A DNA stretch of 64,000 bases, from contig DAIDLC010000001.1 of assembly GCA_027449685.1 (NCBI GenBank), positions 157,353 through 221,352 on the forward strand, given 5' to 3'. Below are positions 19,156 through 28,242 of the stretch, piece after piece. Within the stretch, counting starts at the first letter, position 1. Every line of letters starts with the position of its first letter. Under the pieces are notes generated by a model. It had not been told where the DNA came from, made no database searches, and was given only the letters and a program-made list of their open reading frames with translations. Source of the DNA: Ferrovaceae bacterium (lineage in GTDB: Bacteria > Pseudomonadota > Gammaproteobacteria > Burkholderiales > Ferrovaceae). The position numbers and the translations under genes are program-made.

Positions 19156-19866
19156 CTAGATTCCCAACATCTGATGGAGTTGTTCCTGATGGTGGGCAAG
19201 TGCCTCCGGGCCTGATACCTCCAGCGCGATGGCTCCTTGCTCCAGAACGATCATGCGGTCGCACAGCGGAGCCGCAAAACGGAAATTTTGTTCCACCAAT
19301 AAAACCGTATAACCTCTGGCTTTCAGAAGATGCACCACTTCTCCCAGTCGTTGCACGATGACCGGTGCCAAACCTTCCGAGATTTCATCCAGTAGCAAGG
19401 TTCGCGCCCCCGTGCGCAAAATTCTGGCCAAGGCCAGCATTTGCTGTTCTCCACCCGATAACCTGGTTCCCGGACTATGGCGCCGCTCCCGAAGGTTGGG
19501 GAACAGCGCATACAGTTCCTCCAAAGACAGGCCGCCTGGTGCCACTAGCGGCGGCATGAGCAGATTTTCCTCACAGCTCAAAGAGGCAAAGATGCCGCGC
19601 TCTTCGGGACAGTATCCCAGCCCCAGCCGGGCAATGCGATGGGCTGGCAAGTGGATGGCTTCCACACCGTTGATCATGATCGAGCCGGTGCGTTGACTGA
19701 TCAAACCCATCAGGGCGCGCAAGGTGGTACTGCGTCCGGCACCGTTACGCCCCAACAAGGCCAGGCATTCGCCGCGGCGTAGAGAAAAATCCAGACCATG
19801 CAGAATATGCGATTCACCGTAAAAGGCATGCAGGTTGCTTACGCGGATATATTCTGCGGCTGTCAT
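19156..19866 (-). CDS. livF: ABC transporter ATP-binding protein LivF with altered Walker A
   Basis: One of two ATPases of the importer. The start is placed at the ATG at 19866 (236 residues), 4 bases after the livG stop; the track start overlaps livG by 50 bases. The signature LSGGEQQMLALARIL, Walker B TLLLDEISEGLAP and switch region VLLVEQN are present. The Walker A reads GRNGAGRST: the invariant lysine is arginine (R45, codon CGC on the minus strand at 19732-19734). In characterised ABC ATPases this change usually abolishes ATP hydrolysis. The Walker B also has DEIS where LivF normally has DEPS. The frame is otherwise intact. Confidence 0.9.
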   Translation of the reverse strand: MTAAEYIRVSNLHAFYGESHILHGLDFSLRRGECLALLGRNGAGRSTTLRALMGLISQRTGSIMINGVEAIHLPAHRIARLGLGYCPEERGIFASLSCEENLLMPPLVAPGGLSLEELYALFPNLRERRHSPGTRLSGGEQQMLALARILRTGARTLLLDEISEGLAPVIVQRLGEVVHLLKARGYTVLLVEQNFRFAAPLCDRMIVLEQGAIALEVSGPEALAHHQEQLHQMLGI

Positions 19867-19870
19867 GGAT

Positions 19871-20653
19871 TCAGGTCCCAGCGCGCGCAGGGTACAGAGG
19901 CTCAGTCCCCATATAGGCACTGATCACTTCAGGATGCCGGGCCATTTCTGCATAGCTGCCCTCTGCCAGTACCCGACCCCGCGCCAGTACCGTGATGCGG
20001 TCGCAAATGGCGGAGACCACCTTCATGTTATGCTCCACCATCAAGACCGTGCGCTGGGCCGCCACCTGTTGGATCAACCCCATGATCTGCACCACATCCT
20101 CTTGTCCCATGCCCTGGGTCGGTTCATCCAGCAGCAGCAGTTCGGGGTCGAGAGCCAGGGTAGTGGCAATTTCTAAGGCGCGCTTTTGGCCGTAGGGCAG
20201 GGCAACGGCCAAACGCTTTTCCTGATGCTCGAGTCCCACCTGATGTAACAGCTCCAGGGCACGTGTTTCCAGAGCCCGAAGAGAACGTCCCGATTTCCAG
20301 AAATGAAAGCTGTTTCCAAGTCTTCGTTGCAGGGCGACGCAGACATTTTCCAGCACGCTCAAGTGAGGAAAAACGGCCGAGATCTGAAACGAACGAACCA
20401 GTCCCTGACGCGCTACCCAAGCCGGTGGACGGCGCGTGATATCCTGACCGCGATACAGAATTTGTCCGGAATCGGCAGTTATGAAACGTGTCAGCAGGTT
20501 GAAGCAGGTGGTTTTGCCCGCGCCATTGGGGCCGATCAACGCATGAATCGTGCCTTGACGGACTGTGAGGTTTATCCCCTCCAGCGCGCTAAACCCGCGA
20601 AAGCCTTTGGTCAGTTGCAGGGCTTGCAGGATGATGGGGCCAGCGGCGCTCAT
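19871..20653 (-). CDS. livG: Branched-chain amino acid ABC transporter ATP-binding protein LivG
   Basis: The second ATPase of the importer. From ATG 20653 the protein has 260 residues and begins MSAAGPIILQALQLTKGF; the track start at 20779 is not supported and would overlap the tig start. Walker A is normal (GPNGAGKTT), and the signature is LPYGQKRALEIATTLA with Walker B LLLLDEPTQGM and H-loop MVEHNM. It is the first gene of the leftward cluster and is divergent from tig. Confidence 0.93.
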   Translation of the reverse strand: MSAAGPIILQALQLTKGFRGFSALEGINLTVRQGTIHALIGPNGAGKTTCFNLLTRFITADSGQILYRGQDITRRPPAWVARQGLVRSFQISAVFPHLSVLENVCVALQRRLGNSFHFWKSGRSLRALETRALELLHQVGLEHQEKRLAVALPYGQKRALEIATTLALDPELLLLDEPTQGMGQEDVVQIMGLIQQVAAQRTVLMVEHNMKVVSAICDRITVLARGRVLAEGSYAEMARHPEVISAYMGTEPLYPARAGT

Positions 20654-20717
20654 GTGAGTGGGTAATGGATCCCGAAAGGTACAGTGCGGGAGCATACCCC
20701 AAACCCCCCCAATTTTG

Positions 20718-20723
20718 TATAAT
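20718..20723 (+). promoter_or_regulatory. Candidate -10 element upstream of tig
   Basis: A perfect TATAAT lies 42 bases before the tig ATG. The hexamer 17 bp upstream (TACCCC) is a poor -35, so this is a weak or activator-dependent candidate. Confidence 0.4.
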
Positions 20724-20764
20724 GGGATGTTTAACTCCCGCTCAATCTCAATCAAGGCTCGGTA

Positions 20765-22075
20765 ATGGAAACAACGCAAGCTAGTACACTCGAACGCACC
20801 TTACATCTGAGCATCGCGCTCCCCGCAGTGGAAGCCGAAGTCGACAAACGGCTCAAGCGCCTGTCAAAAACCTTGCGTATCCAGGGTTTTCGTCCTGGCA
20901 AGGCCCCGATGCGCCTCGTCATGCAACAGTATGGGGGACAAGTTCACCAGGAAGCTCTGGGGGAGATGGCGCAACAGAGTTTTACCGAGGCCGTGGCCCA
21001 GGAGCAGATGCGTGTGGCCGGCTTACCGCGCTTTGAACCCAAAACGGATGGGGTCCAGGGGGCCTTCGAGTTTACCGCCCATTTCGAAGTGTTCCCCGAG
21101 GTGGTGCTGGGGGATGTTACGCAGCAACGGGTGGAGCGGACCGTCACCGAAGTGACCGAGGCGGATGTGGATCGCACCCTGGATATTTTGCGTCGGCAGC
21201 GCATGCACTACGAAACCGTAACGCGTCCCGCGCAAAAAGAGGATCAGGTCGTTCTGGACTATGCCGGTTTTCTGGACGATCAGCCTTTCGATGGGGGGAC
21301 CGCGAAAAACCAACGTCTGGTGTTGGGAAAGGGGCGCTTTCTTGCCGAGTTTGAAGCGGCGTTGGAGGGGATGCAGGCGGGCGAATCCAAATCTTTTCCC
21401 TTGAGTTTTCCGCAAGACTACCAAGCCACAGCACTGGCGGGCAAAACGGTGCGCTTTGATGTGACGGTGCACGAAGTGCGCCAAGGCGTATTGCCCGAGA
21501 CAAACGCCAGTTTCGTGCAAGCCATTGGGGTGAAAAGTGGCGACCTGACCGACCTGCGCGCCGAGTTGCGCACCAATCTGGAACGTGAAACGCGCACCCG
21601 TACCAAGGCGCTTTTAAAAGAACGGGTCATGAACGCCCTGTTGGAGACTACACCGCTAATCGTGCCCAATGTTCTGGTGCAACAGGAAATCCAGCAACTG
21701 CGGCAGGGCGCCATGGAAGAATTGACTTCGCGTCAAGGCGGCAAACAACCCGCTATCGATCTGCCCGATTCCCTGTTTGAGGCACAAGCCCGGCGGCGCG
21801 TTTCTTTAGGCATCATTCTGGCGGAAGTGATCAAACGTGAGGGGCTGAACGCATCGCCCGACAAGGTACGTGCCGCGGTGGAAGAGATGGCCCAGGCCTA
21901 CGAGCATCCCGAGGAGTTTGTGCGTTGGTATTTTCAGCAACCGGAGCGTCTGGAGGAAGTGCGCTCCTTGGTATTGGAGGATAGCGTGGTGGACTGGGTG
22001 TGCCAGCGTGCCCAAATGGTGGATGTGCCGACACCCTTTGAACAATTGGCCGGACAAACGGGAGGTGCCGCTTGA
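20765..22075 (+). CDS. tig: Trigger factor
   Basis: Ribosome-associated chaperone and peptidyl-prolyl isomerase. The 436 residues show an N-terminal ribosome-binding domain with the loop [12 protein letters not shown], a central FKBP-type domain ([19 protein letters not shown] ... [19 protein letters not shown]) and a long helical C-terminal chaperone region. The gene order tig-clpP-clpX-lon is conserved in proteobacteria. The stop overlaps the clpP start (TGATG). Confidence 0.96.
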   Translation: METTQASTLERTLHLSIALPAVEAEVDKRLKRLSKTLRIQGFRPGKAPMRLVMQQYGGQVHQEALGEMAQQSFTEAVAQEQMRVAGLPRFEPKTDGVQGAFEFTAHFEVFPEVVLGDVTQQRVERTVTEVTEADVDRTLDILRRQRMHYETVTRPAQKEDQVVLDYAGFLDDQPFDGGTAKNQRLVLGKGRFLAEFEAALEGMQAGESKSFPLSFPQDYQATALAGKTVRFDVTVHEVRQGVLPETNASFVQAIGVKSGDLTDLRAELRTNLERETRTRTKALLKERVMNALLETTPLIVPNVLVQQEIQQLRQGAMEELTSRQGGKQPAIDLPDSLFEAQARRRVSLGIILAEVIKREGLNASPDKVRAAVEEMAQAYEHPEEFVRWYFQQPERLEEVRSLVLEDSVVDWVCQRAQMVDVPTPFEQLAGQTGGAA

Positions 22076-22701
22076 TGACTATGCGCGAGGAAATACAAAA
22101 TCTGGGTCTGGTCCCCATGGTGGTGGAGCAAAGTGGTCGAGGGGAGCGCTCCTACGACATCTTTTCTCGATTGCTGAAGGAACGGGTCGTTTTCTTGGTG
22201 GGCCCTGTAACCGAAATGTCCGCCAATCTCGTGGTGGCACAATTGCTGTTTCTGGAGTCCGAAAATCCGGACAAGGACATCAGCCTGTATATCAATTCTC
22301 CCGGAGGGTCGGTTTCGGCGGGTTTGGCCATCTATGACACCATGCAGTTCATCCGGGCTGACGTCAGTACCACCTGCACCGGCATTGCAGCCAGCATGGG
22401 CGCTTTTTTACTGGCTTCCGGGGCCAAAGGCAAGCGTTATTCCCTGCCCAATGCGCGGGTCATGATTCACCAACCCTCGGGCGGTGCCTCGGGACAGGCT
22501 TCGGATATCGAAATTCAGGCCAAGGAAATCCTTTACCTGAGACGGCGGTTGAATGAAATGCTGAGCCAACATACCGGGCAACCCATCGAAACCCTCGAAA
22601 AGGACACTGACCGCGACAACTTCATGAGCGCCGAAGAAGCGCAGGGGTACGGCATCATCGACCGGGTTTTGACCACCCGGGCCGAAATTGCCACGAAATG
22701 A
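22075..22701 (+). CDS. clpP: ATP-dependent Clp protease proteolytic subunit
   Basis: Serine peptidase that forms the tetradecameric chamber fed by ClpX. Catalytic Ser is in [11 protein letters not shown], His in [11 protein letters not shown] and Asp in TDRDNFMS. The start is the ATG at 22075, overlapping the tig stop, with GGAGGTG 7 bases upstream; the track's TTG at 22072 is one codon earlier. At 208 residues it has the family length. Confidence 0.97.
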   Translation: MTMREEIQNLGLVPMVVEQSGRGERSYDIFSRLLKERVVFLVGPVTEMSANLVVAQLLFLESENPDKDISLYINSPGGSVSAGLAIYDTMQFIRADVSTTCTGIAASMGAFLLASGAKGKRYSLPNARVMIHQPSGGASGQASDIEIQAKEILYLRRRLNEMLSQHTGQPIETLEKDTDRDNFMSAEEAQGYGIIDRVLTTRAEIATK

Positions 22702-22808
22702 TCGGAAAGCGCTAAACTAGAACTAAATCATGTCGTAATATATTTCATGTACTGCATGTTTGGCGTGCGCACATAGACGTGGTCTATGAAGGAAGTGAGG
22801 AAAACGCG

Positions 22809-24065
22809 ATGACCGAAAAATCCGGAAGTGACAAGCTGCTCTACTGCTCGTTTTGCGGCAAGAGTCAACATGAGGTGCGCAAGCTGATTGCAGGGCCCTC
22901 GGTCTTCATTTGTGATGAATGCATCGAGTTGTGCAACGATATCATTCGTGAAGACACACAGCTCTCCGAGACCAAAAGCTCCAAGTCCGAATTGCCATCG
23001 CCACAGGAAATCGCCGAGATCCTGGATCAGTATGTGATCGATCAGACCCAGGCCAAGAAAATTCTGGCCGTGGCGGTCTACAATCACTACAAACGCTTGC
23101 GCCATCAGGGTAAAGACCGTGATATCGAGCTCGCCAAAAGCAACATTCTGCTGATCGGTCCCACCGGTTCGGGTAAAACCCTACTGGCACAAACCTTGGC
23201 CCGCTTGCTCAATGTTCCCTTTGTCATCGCCGACGCCACAACGCTCACCGAGGCGGGATATGTGGGCGAGGATGTGGAAAACATCATTCAGAAACTCTTG
23301 CAGAAATGTGACTACGATGTGGAAAAGGCCCAGCGGGGTATCGTCTACATCGACGAAATCGACAAGATCTCACGCAAGTCGGACAACCCCTCCATTACCC
23401 GTGATGTATCCGGGGAAGGCGTGCAACAGGCGTTGCTCAAGCTGATCGAGGGGACCGTGGCCTCGGTGCCCCCTCAAGGTGGGCGCAAGCATCCCAACCA
23501 GGAATTCGTTCAGGTGGATACCACCAATATCCTGTTCATTTGCGGCGGAGCCTTTGGTGGGCTGGATAAGGTAATCCGGGATCGTTCCGACCGCAGCGGC
23601 ATCGGTTTTGGTGCCGAAGTCATGAGCAAGGACGGTCGCGACCTCAATCAATTGCTGGACAACGTGGAACCCGAAGATCTCATCAAGTTTGGCCTGATTC
23701 CCGAGTTTGTGGGTCGCCTGCCAGTGGTGGCCACCTTGGAAGAATTGCACGAGGAAGCCTTGGTGCGGATTCTCACGGAGCCCCGTAATGCCTTGACACG
23801 GCAATTCCAGAAGTTGTTTTCCATGGAGAACGTAGAGCTGGAGTTTCGCCCGGCAGCGTTGCGGGCCATAGCGGCCAAGGCCCTGGCACGCAAAACGGGT
23901 GCCCGCGGCTTGCGTTCCATCATCGAGCAGGTCCTACTGGACACCATGTTTGAGTTACCTTCGCTGGAAAATGTCAATAAGGTAGTGGTGGACGAAAATG
24001 CCATCAATGCCGAATCCCGGCCTTTGCTGATCTACGCTGATCAGCAAAAAGTGGCGGGTGTGTAG
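22809..24065 (+). CDS. clpX: ATP-dependent Clp protease ATP-binding subunit ClpX
   Basis: AAA+ unfoldase for ClpP. From ATG 22809 (GAGG 8 bases upstream) the product has 418 residues: an N-terminal C4 zinc-binding domain (CSFCGKS ... CDEC), Walker A GPTGSGKT, Walker [10 protein letters not shown], the IGF-type ClpP-docking loop (SGIGFGAEV) and sensor 2 (TGARGLRSI). The 107-bp gap after clpP may allow separate control. The track start at 22779 adds ten unrelated residues. Confidence 0.97.
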   Translation: MTEKSGSDKLLYCSFCGKSQHEVRKLIAGPSVFICDECIELCNDIIREDTQLSETKSSKSELPSPQEIAEILDQYVIDQTQAKKILAVAVYNHYKRLRHQGKDRDIELAKSNILLIGPTGSGKTLLAQTLARLLNVPFVIADATTLTEAGYVGEDVENIIQKLLQKCDYDVEKAQRGIVYIDEIDKISRKSDNPSITRDVSGEGVQQALLKLIEGTVASVPPQGGRKHPNQEFVQVDTTNILFICGGAFGGLDKVIRDRSDRSGIGFGAEVMSKDGRDLNQLLDNVEPEDLIKFGLIPEFVGRLPVVATLEELHEEALVRILTEPRNALTRQFQKLFSMENVELEFRPAALRAIAAKALARKTGARGLRSIIEQVLLDTMFELPSLENVNKVVVDENAINAESRPLLIYADQQKVAGV

Positions 24066-24105
24066 GCGTTCATCGTTATTTTACAAGCAGGACCGATAGG
24101 CCTTA

Positions 24106-24133
24106 TTGAAATGAGGGCAGTTAGTCCCCATTT
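24106..24133 (+). promoter_or_regulatory. Heat-shock (sigma-32) promoter of lon
   Basis: TTGAAA (24106-24111) and CCCCATTT (24126-24133) are separated by 14 bases. These match the sigma-32 -35 core and -10 consensus and spacing (CTTGAAA, 11-16 bp, CCCCATnT). The site lies 33 bases before the lon ATG, and lon is a classic member of the heat-shock regulon. Confidence 0.8.
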
Positions 24134-24165
24134 CACCCTTGTTGAAACCTCTACAGGAATCTTTC

Positions 24166-26592
24166 ATGGCCTCTCTATTTGAATCGGAACAGGATTCCGC
24201 CCTGCAACTGCCTCTTCTTCCCTTGCGCGATGTGGTGGTTTTCCCCCATATGGTGATCCCCTTGTTCGTGGGCCGTCAAAAATCCATCAAGGCGCTGGAA
24301 ACCGCCATGGAACAAGGAAAGAACATTATCCTGGTGGCCCAGAAATCGGCGGCCAATGACGAACCCAAGCCCGAAGAACTGTATGGCGTGGGCAGTGTTG
24401 CCAACATTTTGCAGTTACTCAAATTGCCCGATGGAACGGTCAAGGTGTTGGTGGAGGGCTCTGATCGTACGCAGGTGCTGGCCGTGCATGATCTGAAAAC
24501 CCATTTCGTGGGGGCTGGACTACGGATCCAGAATACCGCGGCCGATCATCCTGAAATCGAAGCCATGCGCCGGACTTTGTTGTCCCAGTTTGACCAGTTC
24601 GTCAAGCTCAACAAGAAAATTCCGCCAGAGGTATTAACCTCCTTCAACAGCATTGACGACCCGGGACGTCTGGCAGATACCATTGCGGCTCACTTGCCCC
24701 TGAAACTGGAACAAAAACAGCAAATCCTCGAAATGTTCGACGTGCGGGTGCGCATCGAACATCTGCTCTCTGTTCTGGAAAGCGAAATTGACATTCTTCA
24801 GGTGGAGAAACGCATTCGCGGCCGGGTCAAGCGTCAGATGGAAAAAAGCCAGCGCGAGTATTACCTCAACGAGCAGGTGAAGGCCATCCAGAAAGAACTG
24901 GGTGACAGTGAGGAAGGCGCGGATCTGGAAGAGCTGGAAAAAAAGATCAAAAACGCCCATATGCCCAAGGAAGCGCGCGCCAAAGCCGATTCCGAGTTCA
25001 AAAAGCTCCGCATGATGGCCCCCATGTCGGCTGAAGCTACCGTGGTGCGCAACTATATTGATGTGTTGGTGGGCCTGCCCTGGAAGAAAAAAACCAAAGT
25101 CAGCACAGATCTGGCAGCCTGTGAGCGCATTCTGGATGAAGATCATTACGGCCTGGAAAAGGTCAAGGAACGCATCGTCGAGTATCTGGCGGTCCAATCC
25201 CGAGTGGACAAGGTCAAAGCGCCCATTTTATGTTTGGTAGGGCCGCCGGGTGTGGGCAAAACCTCTCTGGGACAATCCATTGCCCGGGCCACCAACCGCA
25301 AGTTTGTGCGCATGGCTTTGGGAGGAGTACGGGACGAAGCGGAAATCCGGGGGCATCGGCGCACCTACATTGGCGCTTTGCCCGGCAAGATATTGCAAAG
25401 CATGACCAAGGTGGCCGTGCGTAATCCTCTGTTTTTGCTGGATGAAGTGGACAAGATTGGGCAGGATTTCAGGGGCGATCCCTCTTCGGCCTTGCTGGAG
25501 GTTCTGGATCCCGAGCAAAACCATACCTTCATGGACCATTACGTGGAAGTGGAATATGACCTCTCGGATGTCATGTTTGTGGCCACAGCCAACACGCTCA
25601 ATATTCCTGCCCCGTTGCTGGACCGGATGGAGGTGATTCGACTGGCGGGTTATACCGAAGATGAGAAAATCAATATTGCCAGACAATATCTGCTGCCCAA
25701 GCAATTAAAGGCCAATGGCCTGAAAGAAGAAGAAATTTCGGTCACCGAATCGGCTTTGCGCGAAATCGTGCAGTACTACACGCGTGAAGCGGGTGTGCGT
25801 GCCATGGATCGGGAAATTGCCAAGATTTGCCGCAAGGTGGTTAAAGGTCTTCTGTTGTCAAAAAAACCGACCAAGGTGACGGTCACGGCCCGCAATATCG
25901 AAAAGTATCTGGGGGTGCGGCGCTACACTTTCGGGCTGGCAGAAAAAACCAACCAGGTGGGTCAGGTTACCGGTTTGGCATGGACCGAAGTGGGCGGGGA
26001 ATTGCTGACCATCGAAGCCGCCCGTCTGCCCGGCAAAGGCAAGATGACCACCACGGGTAAATTGGGGGACGTGATGCAGGAGTCCATTCAGGCGGCTTTG
26101 AGCGTTGTGCGTGCCCGTGCCAGCCACTTGGGCATTGCAGCCGATTTTTATGAGAAATCTGACATTCATATCCACCTACCGGAAGGAGCCACGCCCAAGG
26201 ATGGCCCGAGTGCGGGCATTGCCATCACTACTGCCATGGTGTCGGTGCTGACCGGAATTCCGGTGCGCTCTGATGTGGCCATGACCGGCGAGATCACTTT
26301 GCGCGGTGAAGTATTACCCATTGGCGGGTTGAAAGAAAAATTATTGGCCGCACACCGTGGGGGGATCAAGACAGTGTTGATTCCGGAGGAAAACACCAAG
26401 GACCTGGTGGAAATCGCTGATAACATCAAGAGCCGCCTGGAGCTACATCCCGTGCGTTGGATCGACCAGGTGCTTGCGGTGGCCTTGGAACAGCTGCCTG
26501 TTCCGGTTGTTACCACGTCCGAACCGCCTGCAGTTCCGCAACCGCCCGTAGTGACCAGCAAGAAAGCTACAGCGAGCTCCATCAAACATTAA
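24166..26592 (+). CDS. lon: ATP-dependent protease La (Lon)
   Basis: Degrades misfolded and regulatory proteins. The 808-residue protein has the LonN substrate domain ([23 protein letters not shown]), a coiled-coil region (about 190-290), an AAA+ module (Walker A GPPGVGKT, Walker [10 protein letters not shown]) and the serine-lysine protease domain ([11 protein letters not shown] with the catalytic Ser; Lys in [12 protein letters not shown]). ATG 24166 has AGGA 7 bases upstream, while the track start adds nine residues. The C-terminus has an unusual Pro/Val/Thr-rich tail of about 30 residues. Confidence 0.97.
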   Translation: MASLFESEQDSALQLPLLPLRDVVVFPHMVIPLFVGRQKSIKALETAMEQGKNIILVAQKSAANDEPKPEELYGVGSVANILQLLKLPDGTVKVLVEGSDRTQVLAVHDLKTHFVGAGLRIQNTAADHPEIEAMRRTLLSQFDQFVKLNKKIPPEVLTSFNSIDDPGRLADTIAAHLPLKLEQKQQILEMFDVRVRIEHLLSVLESEIDILQVEKRIRGRVKRQMEKSQREYYLNEQVKAIQKELGDSEEGADLEELEKKIKNAHMPKEARAKADSEFKKLRMMAPMSAEATVVRNYIDVLVGLPWKKKTKVSTDLAACERILDEDHYGLEKVKERIVEYLAVQSRVDKVKAPILCLVGPPGVGKTSLGQSIARATNRKFVRMALGGVRDEAEIRGHRRTYIGALPGKILQSMTKVAVRNPLFLLDEVDKIGQDFRGDPSSALLEVLDPEQNHTFMDHYVEVEYDLSDVMFVATANTLNIPAPLLDRMEVIRLAGYTEDEKINIARQYLLPKQLKANGLKEEEISVTESALREIVQYYTREAGVRAMDREIAKICRKVVKGLLLSKKPTKVTVTARNIEKYLGVRRYTFGLAEKTNQVGQVTGLAWTEVGGELLTIEAARLPGKGKMTTTGKLGDVMQESIQAALSVVRARASHLGIAADFYEKSDIHIHLPEGATPKDGPSAGIAITTAMVSVLTGIPVRSDVAMTGEITLRGEVLPIGGLKEKLLAAHRGGIKTVLIPEENTKDLVEIADNIKSRLELHPVRWIDQVLAVALEQLPVPVVTTSEPPAVPQPPVVTSKKATASSIKH

Positions 26593-26625
26593 AGCACCCA
26601 GCTCATTGGGATGCGCCTTTTTGAG

Positions 26626-26657
26626 ACCCCACAAACGCTCTGTTTCGTGGGGTTTTT
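26626..26657 (+). terminator. Rho-independent terminator of lon
   Basis: ACCCCAC pairs with GTGGGGT, extended by AAC/GTT across one mismatch, and is followed by T5. It lies 34 bases after the lon stop. Confidence 0.85.
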
Positions 26658-26687
26658 GTTGATGGGGTGCACGGTTGCAGAAAATGA

Positions 26688-26717
26688 TTGACACAACCCG
26701 GCAGGGGATTTTATAAA
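26688..26717 (+). promoter_or_regulatory. Sigma-70 promoter of hupB
   Basis: A perfect TTGACA (26688-26693) is followed after 17-18 bases by TTATAAA (TATAAA at 26712-26717). It is positioned between the lon terminator and hupB, leaving a leader of about 80 bases. Confidence 0.82.
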
Positions 26718-26803
26718 GGCTATCGCATAACATAAAATGTGTATAGTTGTAACATGTTGGCCAATCTGTACTGTCCAAACCAAACAATAAAAGGGGAATT
26801 CAG

Positions 26804-27076
26804 GTGAACAAGACTGAGCTCATCGAGCACATTGCAACCGAATCGGATATTTCAAAGGCGGCCGCGGGGCGCGCGCTGGATAGCGTCGTGGGGGCCGTCA
26901 AAAAAGCCTTGAAAAAAGGGGGACAAGTCACCTTGGTGGGGTTTGGCACCTTTTATGTCAGCAAGCGTGCTGCGCGGGTTGGCCGCAATCCGCGCTCGGG
27001 CGAGGCCATCAAGATCAAGGCGGCCAAGGTTCCAAAATTCAGGGCTGGTAAAGCACTAAAAGATGCGCTAAACTAG
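26804..27076 (+). CDS. hupB: DNA-binding protein HU-beta
   Basis: Small nucleoid protein that bends and wraps DNA. The 90-residue protein has the HU layout: [11 protein letters not shown], the dimerising helices, [19 protein letters not shown] and the [28 protein letters not shown] end. It starts at GTG 26804 with AAGGGGA 6 bases upstream. The order lon-hupB-tRNA-Val-tRNA-Asp is usual in betaproteobacteria. Confidence 0.97.
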   Translation: MNKTELIEHIATESDISKAAAGRALDSVVGAVKKALKKGGQVTLVGFGTFYVSKRAARVGRNPRSGEAIKIKAAKVPKFRAGKALKDALN

Positions 27077-27086
27077 CGGTCTTTGG

Positions 27087-27162
27087 GGGTGCTTAGCTCA
27101 GTTGGTAGAGCGTCGCCCTTACAAGGCGAATGTCGGGGGTTCGAACCCCTCAGCACCCACCA
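27087..27162 (+). tRNA. tRNA-Val (anticodon TAC)
   Basis: Acceptor GGGTGCT pairs with AGCACCC, the D-arm contains AGCTCAGTTGGTAGAGC, the anticodon loop is CTTACAA and the T-arm is GGGGGTTCGAACCCC. The CCA end is encoded. All stems fold without gaps. Confidence 0.97.
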
Positions 27163-27301
27163 GTTCAGCGCCTCGATTCTTGCTGAAATGATGCCGTTTT
27201 ATGGCACGGATCGAGGTTTCAGCCGATCAACAGGGTGGAAAACGGTCGCTCATGCCTGAGCTGGGTTGGGGCGGTGGTTGTTGTGATGCTGTCGTAGTCA
27301 C

Positions 27302-27378
27302 GGAGTGGTAGTTCAGTTGGTTAGAATACCGGCCTGTCACGCCGGGGGTCGCGGGTTCGAGTCCCGTCCACTCCGCCA
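27302..27378 (+). tRNA. tRNA-Asp (anticodon GTC)
   Basis: Acceptor GGAGTGG pairs with CCACTCC, the anticodon loop is CTGTCAC, the T-arm is CGGGTTCGAGTCCCG, and the CCA end is encoded. An integrase remnant begins 160 bases downstream, so this gene probably served as the integration site of the neighbouring island. Confidence 0.97.
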
Positions 27379-27384
27379 TCTTTT

Positions 27385-27472
27385 GTCCAAAGATGTACAG
27401 GTTTGTCCTGTCAAAAATGTAAGTTGTTGATTTACAATAACTTTATATCCAGTAGCGTCCATAGATGTCCAG
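27385..27472 (+). repeat. Imperfect direct repeat pair between tRNA-Asp and the integrase remnant
   Basis: GTCCAAAGATGTACAG (27385-27400) and GTCCATAGATGTCCAG (27457-27472) differ at two positions. Their place between the tRNA and the integrase start suggests integrase arm-binding sites, but this is inference. Confidence 0.45.
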
Positions 27473-27537
27473 TTGCAGCCAGGGTATGACCGTGGTAAAA
27501 GTTGTGGTAACAGCGTTCCTTTTAGGGAGTTACCACG

Positions 27538-27662
27538 ATGGCAGCCAGAATGAACCTCCTCACCGATACCCAATGCCGCAATGCCACTTGCGCGACGGGG
27601 CAGCAGATTCGCAAACTATCTGAGGTGCTGGCCTGTATCTGTGGGTCTACTCGGATGGGAAG
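27538..27662 (+). pseudogene. Tyrosine integrase (P4-like), frameshifted N-terminal remnant
   Basis: The ATG at 27538 follows AGGGAG by 8 bases and gives MAARMNLLTDTQCRNA, the typical beginning of P4-type integrases. After codons for RKLS (about 27621) the frame is lost by one base. In the next frame the sequence continues GAGLYLWVYSDGK, the conserved KLSDGxGLYLWV segment of the family. Similarity then stops at about 27662, so the catalytic domain is gone. An 8-bp inverted repeat (GTGGTAAC...GTTACCAC, 27504-27536) overlaps the ribosome-binding site. Location next to tRNA-Asp fits an old integration event. Confidence 0.8.
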
Positions 27663-27992
27663 TTGTTCGCTCCATCGGTTGCGGCGAATCCTTCGGTGCA
27701 GCCCGCACCGAATCCATTGCGTCAGATGTCGGGAGCCAAGCGATTCGGCGACCGCCTCGACAACCGCAGGGATGAAACCGAATCGGACGAGGATGTCGGC
27801 AACCCGTCGCACCGACCGTTCGGCAAGAAGATTGCCGACTACCTGAAACAGTTTTCCCTCACGCCCGAGGCCCTGGCTGACGAGACGACCGTCGAGAAAC
27901 CTGTCGCGGCACCACCCGTCGAAATGAACGTCGTGGCCGAGGCCGCCAATCAGCCTGCGGTGAAGCGTCGTCGTGTCGGCATGAGGATATGA
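27663..27992 (+). pseudogene. Unidentified ORF fragment fused to the integrase remnant
   Basis: This 109-residue ORF continues in the frame of the shifted integrase segment but has no integrase features. It is rich in Pro, Ala, Glu and Arg (for example QPAPNPLRQMSGAKRFGDRL) and ends in KRRRVGMRI. It has no proper start of its own (the TTG at 27663 lacks a ribosome-binding site). It is probably the 3' part of another island gene joined to the integrase by deletion. Function not recognised. Confidence 0.5.
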
Positions 27993-28242
27993 CCCTATTC
28001 ATGATGGGCTCTCCGAGTCTTTCCAGACTGGCTCACCTACTGAGCTTTTCATGGTGCATTCTGGCCCTGCCACACGCCACGGATTTCCATCGCTGACGGC
28101 GGTTTCCCGTGACTCAGATGGGGGCTTTCAGCTATGATTTCGGCTTAAAACCTGCGGATTCTCGCGGAAATCACGACTAACGCCATAGGCTGCCCGAGCC
28201 GACGGTCAAGAATCATAAGGGAGGGTCGTTCGGCGACCAGCG

